Position numbers and translations under genes: made by a program
Source of the DNA: Farysia itapuensis
Taxonomy: Eukaryota > Basidiomycota > Ustilaginomycetes > Ustilaginales > Ustilaginaceae
Assembly: GCA_023212645.1 (NCBI GenBank)
Contig: JALBYC010000001.1
Coordinates: 1,111,638 to 1,175,637, forward strand
Direction: 5' to 3'
Length of the DNA stretch: 64,000 nt
Notes under the pieces: generated by a model
The model's database searches: none
What the model saw: only the letters and a program-made list of their open reading frames with translations
What the model was told of the DNA's origin: nothing
Part shown: positions 20,127-30,800 of the stretch, in pieces
How the letters are laid out: each line of letters begins with the position of its first letter
Numbering within the stretch: position 1 is the stretch's first letter

Positions 20127-20396
20127 TCTCCTTTTTTCCCCTGAACAATCCGTGGACACTTTGCTCTATCTCCCCTATAGTTGCTTTTACTTCTTTCTGC
20201 CTCACTGTAACCCGCTTATAAGTAATAATTACTGTTCAAATATCTTGATTTGGGTGTTTTGCGAATCGACGTACAGACTGGGGAAGATGGAGAAAACAAG
20301 TACAAAAATTGTCCGTACGATCCCTAAAATAGAGCATACAAGGGAGGAGAGAAGCGAGAGAGATCTAAAAGAGTGACGCTGTTGGCAGAAAGCAGA
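20127..20396. other. convergent 3' region
   Basis: 270 bases between two facing stop codons; T-rich at first and A-rich later, as expected for two 3' ends. No gene seen. Confidence 0.5.
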
Positions 20397-21515
20397 CTAT
20401 AAGAAGGAGAGTGTTGAAATGGCAGCAAGGGCGGTGACGGCCATTGCGCCGACCGAGAGACGCTTGGAGCTGGACAGAGCTCCTGATGATGAGCCTGATC
20501 CGGTTCGAAGCGAGGGTGGCACGCTGGTGGTAGAGCTGGGATTGGAGGTGGTGGAAGCCGAAGCAGACGAAGATGCAGTGAAGAGCTGCTCAAAGTACTC
20601 GTTGGGGAAAGTGGAGTTGTTTGGGTCAAGGATACGGAAGTCACCGCCTACACCGTTAGACAAGATATCGGTTTTGCGAAGGGCGTTGTACCAAGTGATA
20701 CTCTCCAAGTTGGGAAGGGCGGACTTGACTTGGTCAGATGTAAGGACTTGCAGCCAGTCGATTCTCTCCTGAATGGTCGAGTCCAAGGCATGAGTACCGG
20801 CTTCGGCAATAGCAAAGGGAATGCTGCTGGAAGAGTATTTGTCGTGGAAAGGCTTGACTGTCTGAATGTAGTTGGCAGCAGTGGCCAAATCGGTTGTAGC
20901 AGGGTAGAAATCGACGCCGATCATCTGAACGGTGCTGTTGAAGTTGTCAGGCAAATAGGTCTCGTACACTGTGAGGTTGGCAGCATTGGGACAGTACCAC
21001 ATTTTGACAGAGGGTGCAATGGTTTTGCAAGATGCTGAGACTGCAGCCCAGGCAGTCTTGAAGGCAGAGACGCCCATGTCCGTGCCCGGGGTGTACTCGC
21101 CCGTGGTGACATAGTAATTGACCTCGTGAGCGAAGCGAAGACGCACATCAACGCCAGCATCAGTGAATTTCTTCATCACATTGCACACCGCCTTGGCCTG
21201 GGACGTGTCGGTTTGGGTAAAGCCTCCCCATCCGCCAACAGGCATAATGGTAGCCTCCAAAATCGCACCTGACGCATAGATGTCGGCTGCAGCTCCCAGC
21301 AGCTTGGAACCAGTGTAGAGCGAGCCAAATGTCGCCTGGTCGTAGAAGCCGTAGGTGTTGGCCTTGCCTTTGCCGCTGACGAGGTTGTTGAGTTCAACCA
21401 TGGTTTGAACGTTGCCTCCGTCCGATCCCACGTCTGGAATCATTCCAATGGGTAGACCATTGAGAGTTAGAGGGTTCGAAACGGCGCGTGGCACCAACGA
21501 CAGAGTAGCGGGCAT
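20397..21515 (-). CDS. GH26-like glycosidase with GPI-anchor-type C-terminus
   Basis: 372 residues from the ATG at 21515. The fold begins NGLPIGMIPDVGSDGG and continues with RLRFAHEVNYY (His-Glu with the acid/base Glu of GH26-type enzymes), VKMWYCPNAAN, MIGVDFYPAT and PFAIAEAGTHA with the likely nucleophile Glu. GH26 contains mostly beta-mannanases, with some other beta-glycanases; the substrate here cannot be read. A Ser/Thr-rich stretch (about 315-350) and a hydrophobic end (VGAMAVTALAAISTLSFL) fit a GPI anchor, hence the cell surface or wall. Oddly, the start (MPATLSLVPRAV) is not a convincing signal peptide, and an upstream in-frame ATG at 21619 (MQSPFTLLLF) is cut off by a stop codon. 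A missed first exon is possible. Confidence 0.75.
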   Translation of the reverse strand: MPATLSLVPRAVSNPLTLNGLPIGMIPDVGSDGGNVQTMVELNNLVSGKGKANTYGFYDQATFGSLYTGSKLLGAAADIYASGAILEATIMPVGGWGGFTQTDTSQAKAVCNVMKKFTDAGVDVRLRFAHEVNYYVTTGEYTPGTDMGVSAFKTAWAAVSASCKTIAPSVKMWYCPNAANLTVYETYLPDNFNSTVQMIGVDFYPATTDLATAANYIQTVKPFHDKYSSSSIPFAIAEAGTHALDSTIQERIDWLQVLTSDQVKSALPNLESITWYNALRKTDILSNGVGGDFRILDPNNSTFPNEYFEQLFTASSSASASTTSNPSSTTSVPPSLRTGSGSSSGALSSSKRLSVGAMAVTALAAISTLSFL

Positions 21516-22328
21516 GTTGGTAGTTTCCTTGGGTACAACCTTGGTGCTTGAGTATCGGAGGGATGGAGGAGGTAGTGGAGAATCTAGCTAAACAACAAGA
21601 GGGTGAAGGGAGATTGCATTTGGCGAGCTTCTAGAGTTGCCGAGGACCCCACTCAGAAAGAAGTTATCGCCTCCCCTGCGCACAGCCAAAAAAAGAGGTC
21701 GGGTGGTAGATTGACAGGGTTCTTGCAGGAAAAAAAAGGGGAGCCGAAATCGGCTTTAAACCGACTGTCAATGTCTCACCTACACCGGTCATCCGGCCAG
21801 AGACAGACAGCCCCGGCAGCGCGCAAATGTTGCTAGAATCACGCTTCTCTCAAATTCACACCAAGAAGTTCTGCCAAGGTATCTTGCCGGACCAGAAGGA
21901 GGGTTCAAGGTCGTACAAAGTTTTGCGTCGTTTCCTTCCCCCCCGCCGGCAGCCAAAGTGCGTTAGTACGACGACGGTTGTCAGAATTGCGAATTTTAAT
22001 CTTTGTGCGGAAAGCGAAAAAATTCATTTTCGATTTTCAGGGCACTGAGCGGCAACTCGCCTGGTGCTAGTAATGTCTTGGCGTCGGATTTGAGACGACC
22101 ACAGACAAGCTTTCAATCAGTTTTAGTTGAGCCGGTCGGATCGCGCGCGCGACACTGTGACTGTGACACGCGACCTACCGAGATTCAGGCACCGTAGAAC
22201 CGGCCGAATCGGCAATCTGTTCATGGACTCTACTCTCGCGGTCTGCAGAACATGCAAGGTGACAGTACTCTCGCATTCAAAGGTATAAGGTAATGGCTAC
22301 GATTGGTGCAGTAACATACAGGTTGGCG
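21516..22328. promoter_or_regulatory. intergenic: GH26-like promoter and wee1 3' region
   Basis: 813 bases between two minus-strand genes. TTTAAA near 21755 could be the core promoter of the GH26-like gene. A short upstream frame (21619 to about 21584) begins with ATG and stops in frame. No other gene seen. Confidence 0.5.
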
Positions 22329-25300
22329 TTAGCCATCCAGATCCATGTGATCCGTCTCGTCGACGGAAGCAGTTGCAACAGTCTTGAATCTATTGTGGTA
22401 AGACGATTGACCAAGTTCAAACGGCTGAACTGGTGCTAGCGGCCGGCGTGTTCGCAAATCCCGCTGTTGAAAAGTCGTGGGCGACCCGATGGAGGAACCG
22501 AGTGACGACACTGAGGACGAATACTGCGCCTGTTGGCCTCGAGAGGCGTCGTTGTGGGAACGTAGCCTTTGTTCAACCGCGTCCGAGGCGGCGACTTCGT
22601 ACAAGAACTCTTCCTCGGGCTCTTGGATAAGAGCACCTCGTACCTTGAGCAGAGACGTGCTGTACGAGCTTGTCGAGGTTGAGATCGATGTCTGTGCTGA
22701 CGCAGATGAAGGCATGTTGGACAGACCGAGGGCTGATCCGGACTCTGACAAGTCCAGCATGCTCGAATCGGTCTCAGAGCTGCTGAAACTGGTGTTATGG
22801 TACGAAGTGTCGCTCTGCATCGATTGGTTTGAAGTGCTCTCGGCGAGAAGAGCAATCGATCCTGACGTAGATGATTCGCTGAATTCAGGAAGTTGATCCA
22901 TCTCGGATGGCGATAATCCTCGAGCCATGATGTTTCGTACCGTCTCCATCACCGGCATCCCTACGATGTCTTCAACAGTGGGACGTCTTTCAGGATCGGA
23001 GCTGAGCAGACTCTCCAAGAGACGCAACATCGGTCCGCTTAAAGCGCTGAGATCTACATCCGAGAAATCGTCCCGTCGCAACTTCTGCCAAGGCTCGCCA
23101 TTGTCAGGCAGCTCGACGTTACCCGCTGCTTCGAGGAGAACCAAACCAAGACTAAAGATATCCGCTGCTTTGCCGTAACGTCCTTGGAAGATGACCTCCG
23201 GAGCCAGATACTCGCGATCGCCTTCTCTTTCGAGACCGCGTCTTATGTGTCGCACATCCACCGGAATACCGGCCAGGTCGTTCGGTGAAGACGCGCCGAC
23301 AGCAGCTCCCTTGAGGATCGTTTCCGCGTCCGCGGGTGGCCATCGCGTAGCCATGCCGAAATCTCCAATCTTGAGGCTTCCATGCTCCGTAATCAGAATA
23401 TTCGCTGGCTTGAGATCGAGGTGCAGGATTCCGTGACTATGAATGTGGGCCAGACCGCTTGATAGCTCTGCGGCCACCTTCCAAAGACGCGGCTCATCAA
23501 GTGCACCAACTTGCTGACCATACTCCTCCAGGAAGAAGGCGAGGGATCCGAGTGGGCAGAGTTCCAGCAGGAGGAATAGGTGACCCTCTTCTTCCCAAGC
23601 ATCAACGAGTGAAACAATGTTGGGATGCGGTTGCCCAGATGTCGAGACTTGGCGCAGCACGTCGACTTCTTCCAGCCTCCTCAAACGGTCTTTAGGACCC
23701 GAGTAGGCCTTCTTCATCCGCTTGACCGCGTACGCTTGGCCCGCGGAGCGGGAAACAGCTTTGACAACTTCGCTGAACTCTCCCGCGCCAATCGTCTCTT
23801 CAACGATGAACAGGTTCTCCAAGCGATTGTTTTCTGCTACTGGCCATGCACTGCTTGATTCGGTTGCATGCCCAGCTTTCATGGGTGTATCTTCGCTAGT
23901 TGACGTTTCCGACAGTCGAGATTTGCTGCGATTCTGCATCAATTCAAGTCGGTGTGAGCGAAGCTTCTGCACCGTATGTCGCCTTGAAGAGGGCGAGGGA
24001 GTAGTGACGACTTGAGCTGCTTCAAACCATTTGATCTGCGCAGCATTCCTCGTCGGAGTCAGAGGTATGACCCCGTCATTAGAGAGAAAGACGGGAGGAA
24101 CCGCAGTGATCGGAGTTGAAGGTGCAAAGGAATCGTTTGCCACGTCCTGCGACTGTGAGTCTGTCTCTCCGAAGCTGTTGCTTGGGTTCAGCCTCTTGCG
24201 ACCCAGTCCAGCTGAGCGGATCCGCAAAGACTTTGGAGCTGCTGCCGCTTTGAGAGTATTGACGGATAAAGCTTTGCGTGAAGATGTAATATCTAGACTT
24301 GTCAAAGGCTTGAGTCCTCCTTTTCTGCCTCTTTGAAGCTTCAAAGAGTCTCGAATGCGTCCAGATTGCAGACTGGGGCTGCGAGACATATCCGACATAC
24401 TCCCATCGTCCTCCGTCAAGTCACCAGAAAGATACAGTGGAGAATGACTAGGAACAGCTACAGTCGATCTCCGACTTCGGCCAAGTTGGGCGAGTGTTGA
24501 TTGGGCGTCTGCGTGGGGTGCCACATTTGAGTTCGGTGAGCTCAAAGGGATGAGGCTGAGCGTCGGACTGTCGCAGAAATCCGGGAGAAGAGGTGAAATG
24601 GGGCTGGCATGACCCGACGTGGAATCGATGCCAAGAGAAGCAGTAGCGAGCGGCGAAGGACCCAGCGATGCACCAACACCGGTTTGCGGTCGAAGAGCTG
24701 GTCCAGCCTTGGCGAAAGGGATCATGGTCGTAGATAGAGATTTCTTTACGGGAGTGTCGGGCATAGAGTGATTTGGTCGGTCGCTTGCCGCCGCAGCATG
24801 TGCGGATGCAGCAGCGACGACTTCTCGGAGACCGAGAGCGTGACCAAAGTTGGGCTTCGCCGGCATTGCGAATGGCTCGCTCCCGTTGGCGCCCTCAGAG
24901 TTTTCCCTCATCCGATTGCGTTTCGAAACGAGACCTGTGGACATGAATGCTGCTTGCAATGGCTTGACGCTCTTGAAGTTCTGCGGAGTCATGTAGTTGT
25001 TCTGAGCATCGACATCCTCTGATGTTGGTCTTCTGTCGCGTGGCTTCCGAGCCGGACTGGTGTTGACCGTCTTTGATCTGGCGCGGGGAGGCCCTTCAGG
25101 GGAAGGAGGAATGGACCCTTTGTCGCTCGATCCGTCCAGATTCGTCTCGCGTGCAAGTGATGATCGTTCCTTTGGACCAAAAGGATTTGTCAACACTCCA
25201 ACAAGACGCGACGCCGAAGATTCGGGTTGCATCCCAGCCCCTTGTCGAGCAGGTGTAGCGCAGCTCGATTCGAGGTTCGTTAAAGGATTTTGCACATGGT

Positions 25301-26813
25301 AGGATCGAAACCTTCGGGCTGGTCCAAGCAGTGGTGAGTCTTTCACCAGATGTGTGGCGGCAAGATGGGTGAACTTGCTCTGACTTTTCGCACTCTCGTC
25401 TGCGAACGCTACTCCACTGTCGTCAGCGGACGGTGCATGCAGTGCACTGTAGAGCATGTGTTGGGGAGTGTCAAAAGCCGGACTATATGACTCTGACCTG
25501 TCTTCTTGCACATAGTCAAGGCGAGACTTAGGTCCTCGCCGAACCGGCGTTGAAGCATCAAGAGCACTGCGATGTAGCTCGGCGGCCATCGGCTCTAGCT
25601 TGGCAGATTTCACAGCTTGAATTTCGGTCTCGAAGAGCTTGCCCGTCGCAAACGCGCCGAGAGGAGTACCACTTGAGCGGCGTTTTGTATCTCTAAGCGG
25701 TGTTGTGTCGTGCTCTCGACTGGATGGTTGAACAACAGGGCGGGGCTGAGTTGCGAACTCGAACAAGTTGGCGACACTGGGGAGCTTCTCTCCGAGCAAC
25801 GCTGAAGCACTGGTGCTGCGAGGTGTCAAGAATTCGGTCAGGGGCCGGTGAAGGGCAGCAGAGGAAGAGGCTCGCGTACGATTTGCTGGAAATTTAGAAG
25901 GTCGTTGCGGCAATTGGTCTTCAATGGAGTCAGCGCTAGCGCCTGTCGAAGAGCGTCGTATGTCGATATCAGAGGTGCTTGATATACTCGAATGAGCTGC
26001 GTGACTGCGGTGGGTGGATGTCAGCGATGGGGCGTGGGACGAGGTACTACCTGTGATGGAAGAGCATGTCCTTCTGTGCGATCGATTGACATGACGATTG
26101 CCAGGCTGCAGGGCGACTTCACCAAGATCCATAAGTTCAGACCCAGATCCTGAAAGACGCGCGGTGTGATCGCCAAAGGGGGTTGGAGATGGAGGGGGGC
26201 GGGCGCTGGCATCGTCTTCGTCATCTATACGCATATCAACGTCTTCGTGAATACCAAACTCGGCAGGAGGAAGAAAAGCCGGCAATTTGAATCGTCGTCT
26301 GGACAGGTCAAGGGATCCATCCTGGTCCTCCGTTGAGACTGCGCGTAACATGGGTTGTGAGGATGGACCGGGTTGAGCCGCGTGCTCGACACCATTGATG
26401 GAGCTCGAGCCGGAGCCAGATGAATCTTCGCTACGCTCTCGGTGACGCCACTGATGTGAGCTTTCAAAAGACGTGGGTTCTGCTTCTGACGCTCGATATA
26501 ACGGCATGGCGCGGTTCATAACGCCGTCTTGTGTTGTGCCATGTTGCTGGTGATCGGTGTTGTTGGTGTTGTAGTGGTCGAGTTTGGACAGCGGCGCGAG
26601 AGACGCAAACGCGTGAGAACGAGGTATTGCGCCTAGACGATGTCGTGACTCCGGGATCATCTCGGATGGAGACTCGTCGTTCCACATTGAGCGCTGAAAA
26701 GCATCAGAATCCTGATGATGTGGTGGAGTCATGATGGCATGTGACGAGAGACGCATTCGGTTTACATCAGTTGCACCTTTCTGCGGTGAAGTGTATGCGT
26801 GTCTGTGGTCCAT
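22329..26813 (-). CDS. wee1: Wee1 mitosis-inhibitor kinase
   Basis: 1494 residues. Wee1 phosphorylates the inhibitory Tyr of Cdk1 and delays mitosis, in the nucleus or at the bud neck. About 990 N-terminal residues are Ser/Pro/Thr-rich and disordered-looking, with many SP/TP sites fit for Cdk control. The kinase domain spans about 994-1295: glycine loop IGAGEFSEVVK, AVKRMKK, the catalytic loop HLDLKPANIL, DFGMATRW and the family-typical EGDREYLAPE in place of the usual activation-segment ending. A Ser-rich tail follows. The HLDLKP and EGDREYLAPE pair separates Wee1/Swe1 from other kinases. The long N-terminus exceeds that of yeast Swe1 (~820 residues). Start: first ATG of the frame. Confidence 0.93.
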   Translation of the reverse strand: MDHRHAYTSPQKGATDVNRMRLSSHAIMTPPHHQDSDAFQRSMWNDESPSEMIPESRHRLGAIPRSHAFASLAPLSKLDHYNTNNTDHQQHGTTQDGVMNRAMPLYRASEAEPTSFESSHQWRHRERSEDSSGSGSSSINGVEHAAQPGPSSQPMLRAVSTEDQDGSLDLSRRRFKLPAFLPPAEFGIHEDVDMRIDDEDDASARPPPSPTPFGDHTARLSGSGSELMDLGEVALQPGNRHVNRSHRRTCSSITGSTSSHAPSLTSTHRSHAAHSSISSTSDIDIRRSSTGASADSIEDQLPQRPSKFPANRTRASSSAALHRPLTEFLTPRSTSASALLGEKLPSVANLFEFATQPRPVVQPSSREHDTTPLRDTKRRSSGTPLGAFATGKLFETEIQAVKSAKLEPMAAELHRSALDASTPVRRGPKSRLDYVQEDRSESYSPAFDTPQHMLYSALHAPSADDSGVAFADESAKSQSKFTHLAATHLVKDSPLLGPARRFRSYHVQNPLTNLESSCATPARQGAGMQPESSASRLVGVLTNPFGPKERSSLARETNLDGSSDKGSIPPSPEGPPRARSKTVNTSPARKPRDRRPTSEDVDAQNNYMTPQNFKSVKPLQAAFMSTGLVSKRNRMRENSEGANGSEPFAMPAKPNFGHALGLREVVAAASAHAAAASDRPNHSMPDTPVKKSLSTTMIPFAKAGPALRPQTGVGASLGPSPLATASLGIDSTSGHASPISPLLPDFCDSPTLSLIPLSSPNSNVAPHADAQSTLAQLGRSRRSTVAVPSHSPLYLSGDLTEDDGSMSDMSRSPSLQSGRIRDSLKLQRGRKGGLKPLTSLDITSSRKALSVNTLKAAAAPKSLRIRSAGLGRKRLNPSNSFGETDSQSQDVANDSFAPSTPITAVPPVFLSNDGVIPLTPTRNAAQIKWFEAAQVVTTPSPSSRRHTVQKLRSHRLELMQNRSKSRLSETSTSEDTPMKAGHATESSSAWPVAENNRLENLFIVEETIGAGEFSEVVKAVSRSAGQAYAVKRMKKAYSGPKDRLRRLEEVDVLRQVSTSGQPHPNIVSLVDAWEEEGHLFLLLELCPLGSLAFFLEEYGQQVGALDEPRLWKVAAELSSGLAHIHSHGILHLDLKPANILITEHGSLKIGDFGMATRWPPADAETILKGAAVGASSPNDLAGIPVDVRHIRRGLEREGDREYLAPEVIFQGRYGKAADIFSLGLVLLEAAGNVELPDNGEPWQKLRRDDFSDVDLSALSGPMLRLLESLLSSDPERRPTVEDIVGMPVMETVRNIMARGLSPSEMDQLPEFSESSTSGSIALLAESTSNQSMQSDTSYHNTSFSSSETDSSMLDLSESGSALGLSNMPSSASAQTSISTSTSSYSTSLLKVRGALIQEPEEEFLYEVAASDAVEQRLRSHNDASRGQQAQYSSSVSSLGSSIGSPTTFQQRDLRTRRPLAPVQPFELGQSSYHNRFKTVATASVDETDHMDLDG

Positions 26814-27867
26814 GACGACCGCGCAGACCGTTGTGCAGCGCTTGTTGCTGTGACTACTGATTAGATGTTGTCTAGCTACGCATGCCCGTTGTCGATGTCT
26901 GAACGCGACGTGATGCTCGGAGACGGAGAAAGAAGCTTAGGTAGACGGAAGGTGTGCTGACCAACGGGAGTAAAAGGAAAGGGGAGTAGGGGAATGAGGG
27001 AGTGGATGGTTTGTGAGGAACGAGTGAGGGTGATTGAAAGAGTTGATGTATGCCAAACCTCGAAATCCAATTTGGCTGCGAAAAATTACGAGACTCGCGA
27101 GACGTGGCGTGGCTCAGTCCAAGGCGCACCCGTACCCGTACCGCGTTCAAGTCGTGTCCATTGCCCATATATGCTATGCACTGACTATATGCCATCCATC
27201 TATCTCACCCCTAGCACAATTCTTTCTCTCAACTGTAGGCTGATCAAAAAGTCAGTGTGTGCTCTAAGGCGCGTTGTTGTCCCGTCTGTTGTTCGCCACG
27301 TCGCGAACTGTGCCAGGCTGCCGTTACGGACCGGACGCGTCTGGAGTCAGACGCCGAAGAGGACAATGGTCGATACCATACCATTGTTCTCGATGCCATT
27401 CAATTGTTCTCGACCTTGTGCGAATTCTCGGTTCGCATGCTTCTCGCAACCAGTTCTGCTTATCGGTGACAATGGCAACCTCGGCCACATTATAGCGGGG
27501 ATTCTCACGAGCCCGTATCTGCCACTTGGCTGATCTTCAAACCGCGAGCGGAGGCGGACAGCACAGTCTGGAACACATTTCATATGCAATGTATCTGTTT
27601 TCTCGCGTTGCTTCTGTCCTACCGTGCCGTACAGTACCTGCTTAGGAGTCTGTCCCAAAGGCTGAGGTAAAATAAAAAGTTGGTGTGTTTCTATTTTGCA
27701 CCGCGTAATTCGTCGCGTCGTGTATACGTCACGTGCATGCTTTCCACCCCGCGCTCCAACTTAAAAGTGACTGTTCATTGTGTGCCACTACGATGGTCAG
27801 AGCCAATTGCAATGGTGTAACATTCCCAACCCGCACATCAATCAAATAGTGTTGATCTGCGATAGCG
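26814..27867. promoter_or_regulatory. intergenic: wee1 upstream region and clip1 3' region
   Basis: 1054 bases between two minus-strand genes. It holds ATAT-rich stretches near 27165-27190 and an E-box-like CACGTG in GTCACGTGCATG near 27729-27738. Overlapping short frames on both strands show no family features. Its length suggests an extended wee1 promoter or leader. Confidence 0.5.
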
Positions 27868-30800
27868 CTAAAACATTTCTGCAGCGTAAGGGCAGTCCTC
27901 AAACTTGTGTCCAAGCTCTCCACAGTCATCGCAGGGTTCGGTGATGCCATTGCTCGACGGCACTGCCGGCCGCGCGACAGTCGGTGGTGAGATCTTGTCG
28001 CAATTTTGCAACGAATGACCCCGTTTGGAGCATAGACCGCAGAAATTGTCTAGCTCATCTTCGTCCGCCGCAACCGTAGCACCTATGCTGGATGCGATTT
28101 GACGAGATTGTACTGTTGCCGACGCGCGTTTGGCAGAAGGAGACACTCCGTTTGGATTGGTGTCGCCTTTCTTCTTGAGTCGCTCAAGTTCAGCAATCAG
28201 CTGCTCCTCGCGGAAAATGCGTGACTCGATCAACGACTCCAGCTCCGAAACTTCCTTTTGATGTGTTCCGACCGCTTTGCGCTTTTCTTGTTCCACCACT
28301 TCCAGTTTGTTCTTGAGAGTGGTAATAGTGTCTTCGCTTTGGCCCAGACGGGTTTCGTAAGCAGCAAGTTTGGCCGCAAGACTGTCCTGTGCATCTGTCT
28401 GGCCCACACCTGAACCACTCTGGCTTCTCAGAGATTCAACAGTGATCTCCAGTGTTCGCGCCTTGGTTACTGCCTCCTGCAGCTGCGACCGCAAAGTCGA
28501 TTCCATTTGCTTGTACTTGGCAGTTGCCTCGTTGTTCTCATCTGTCAGCTGTCGAACCAAGTAACTGAGTCCCGACATTTGGTTTGCTGACGACGTTGCC
28601 GACAGCTCGCTGCTTGACGTTCTTCGAGTAGAGTCATGCTGGTCACCAAAGGTGCTGGGGACCGATACAATGGACGACCGCTGGTCGGAGTTCTCAATGC
28701 GAGTGTCCGAGGACGCAGCAAGCGACATGTCTCGAGAGGCTTGCCTGGCTTGCCTGGCTTGCTCCAGTTGGCCTCTGAGATGTCTCAATTCCTCATCTTT
28801 GGCCTCCAGCTGCGAGCGCGCATTGTTCTGGGATGCTGGATCGTCGCTGCCTTCTAGATTTCTGATGCGAGCCTTCAGCTGCGCTATCTCAGCTTCCATC
28901 GCCGCTTTGTCAGTTTGCCACTGCTTTCTTGCTTGAGAGGCTGCACCACGTGCTCTTCCACCGTCAAGAGAGTCGATATGGTCCATGTCAGCGCGTAAGA
29001 CTTCCAGTTCTGCTCGTTCACGCTCGAGAGCGGCCTGTGAGTCGCGGAGAGCGCGACGTGTCTCTTCAGCCACTTGTTTGAGGTCCGACTCGCCTTTCTG
29101 CAGCCGGTCGATTCCTGCTTTGAGACGTTTGACCTCGTTCTTGAGACTGGCTTCCACCTCGTGAGACTTTTCTCGCCTCTTTTGTGAGTTTTCCTTCTCT
29201 TTCTCCAGGACCAAAGAGGCTTCGGCAATCTGATCCTCGTATTTGCCGAGTTTATCCTGCAGGTGAGCCACCTGCTCCCGAAGCGAGGCATTGTCGATTT
29301 GAGCGGCACTGCCATCACTTGCTTCGGCAGCGCTGCCGGTTGACTTTTGTGCTATTTGTAGCTCCTCGTAGCGGGTTTCAGCATGACGGATAGCTTCTTG
29401 TGCTTTGGCTTCCAGCAATTCCATGTTGTCCAGAACCTCGAACTTTTCGCGTTCAATCTCGTCAATTCTCTGCTCATACAGACTGATAGTCTCGCGTCCA
29501 GCACCCTTGAGCTCATCGATCTGGAGACTGAGGCTCTCTCGTTCCTGCTGTGACTCGGCTTCCAAGCGTCGTTGCGACTCCTTCAGGCTACTGATCTCAG
29601 TATCTTTGAGTCGCAATTGAGTTTCGAGCGCCTCGTTGGCTTGTCCTCGCTGGGTTTCCGCCGAATCTTCCTGTATGCGTTTCTTCATCTCCTCCACCAG
29701 CGTCTGACTTGTATCGAGCTTAGTCTCCAAATGTCGCTTTTGACTTTCAAGGTCGCTTTTCAGCTTGTCTTGTTCGTCCTTGATCTTGTTGAGCTGATTC
29801 TGTGCTTCCAGGAGCTTTTCTTTGGCTTCGCGTTCGCGGTCTTCAATCTCCTTCCTGCGACGCACTTCGTCCTCGCGCTCAAGACGACGTTCTTCCTCCA
29901 TCTCCCTTTGTCGTTCTCGTGCTTCTGCTCGCATCTTGGCACGCTCTTCCTCCAGGACTACCTCGATAGATCGCGCTTCGGACATGCGGGCTTTTCTAGC
30001 AGCTTGAGTGCGTTGCAGCTCCTGGTTCTGTTTCTCGAGCAGATCGAATTGTGCTTGTAGCCTGTCTAGCTCAGCAACCTGATCTTCGTATATTGAGAGA
30101 GGCACTACCGCTTCAGCGATCGAGTCGCGAGTCACATCTCCATCTGCGACGTGGTGAGCGCCGGCCCGACTTTCAGCTCTCGACTGAGGTCGAATGGCAG
30201 ACGAGGCGATACGCTTTGGTGTCAGGTCCATCTGTTCCAGCAAGAGAAGATTACGATCCATCTTATTGTCCTGCGAAGCGCCGGGGGAAGAAGGAATGTC
30301 ACTTGCTTCTCGCCCTAGTCTGCTATTGGAGCGGAAAGACAAGGCGCTGACGGAACGATCGGTGCGAAGGCCTTTGGTGGGGCTTGGTGGAGGAGGCATG
30401 CTGGAGTCAGCGGCTGCACTTGGCTTGGCAAACATGGAAGCACGGCCTTTGGTGGCTCGAGGAGTTGGAAGACCGCCCAGACTCTGCCTCTTCTTGGCAA
30501 GGACAGGAGTTGCAGTGACAGATGGAGTCTGGGTACCAGCCATAGACGATCTTGGTGCAGCAACGCGAGACCCAGATGGGGTAGCTAGGCTGCTCTTTGG
30601 ATCACTTGGATGAGCCATGTCCGTTTGTCTGTCGTCGAGGTTGCTCGTGAGTCGACTAGCCGGTCGAGACGTGCCAAGGGATGACACAGACCGCATTCCA
30701 GGAGTGACCGATGGCGGACGTACGCTGGCACGCGAGGAGCTTCTCGAGGGTGTTGTAGACTGAACACTGCTTATGCGTCTTCGGGCTGGAGTAATGGCAG

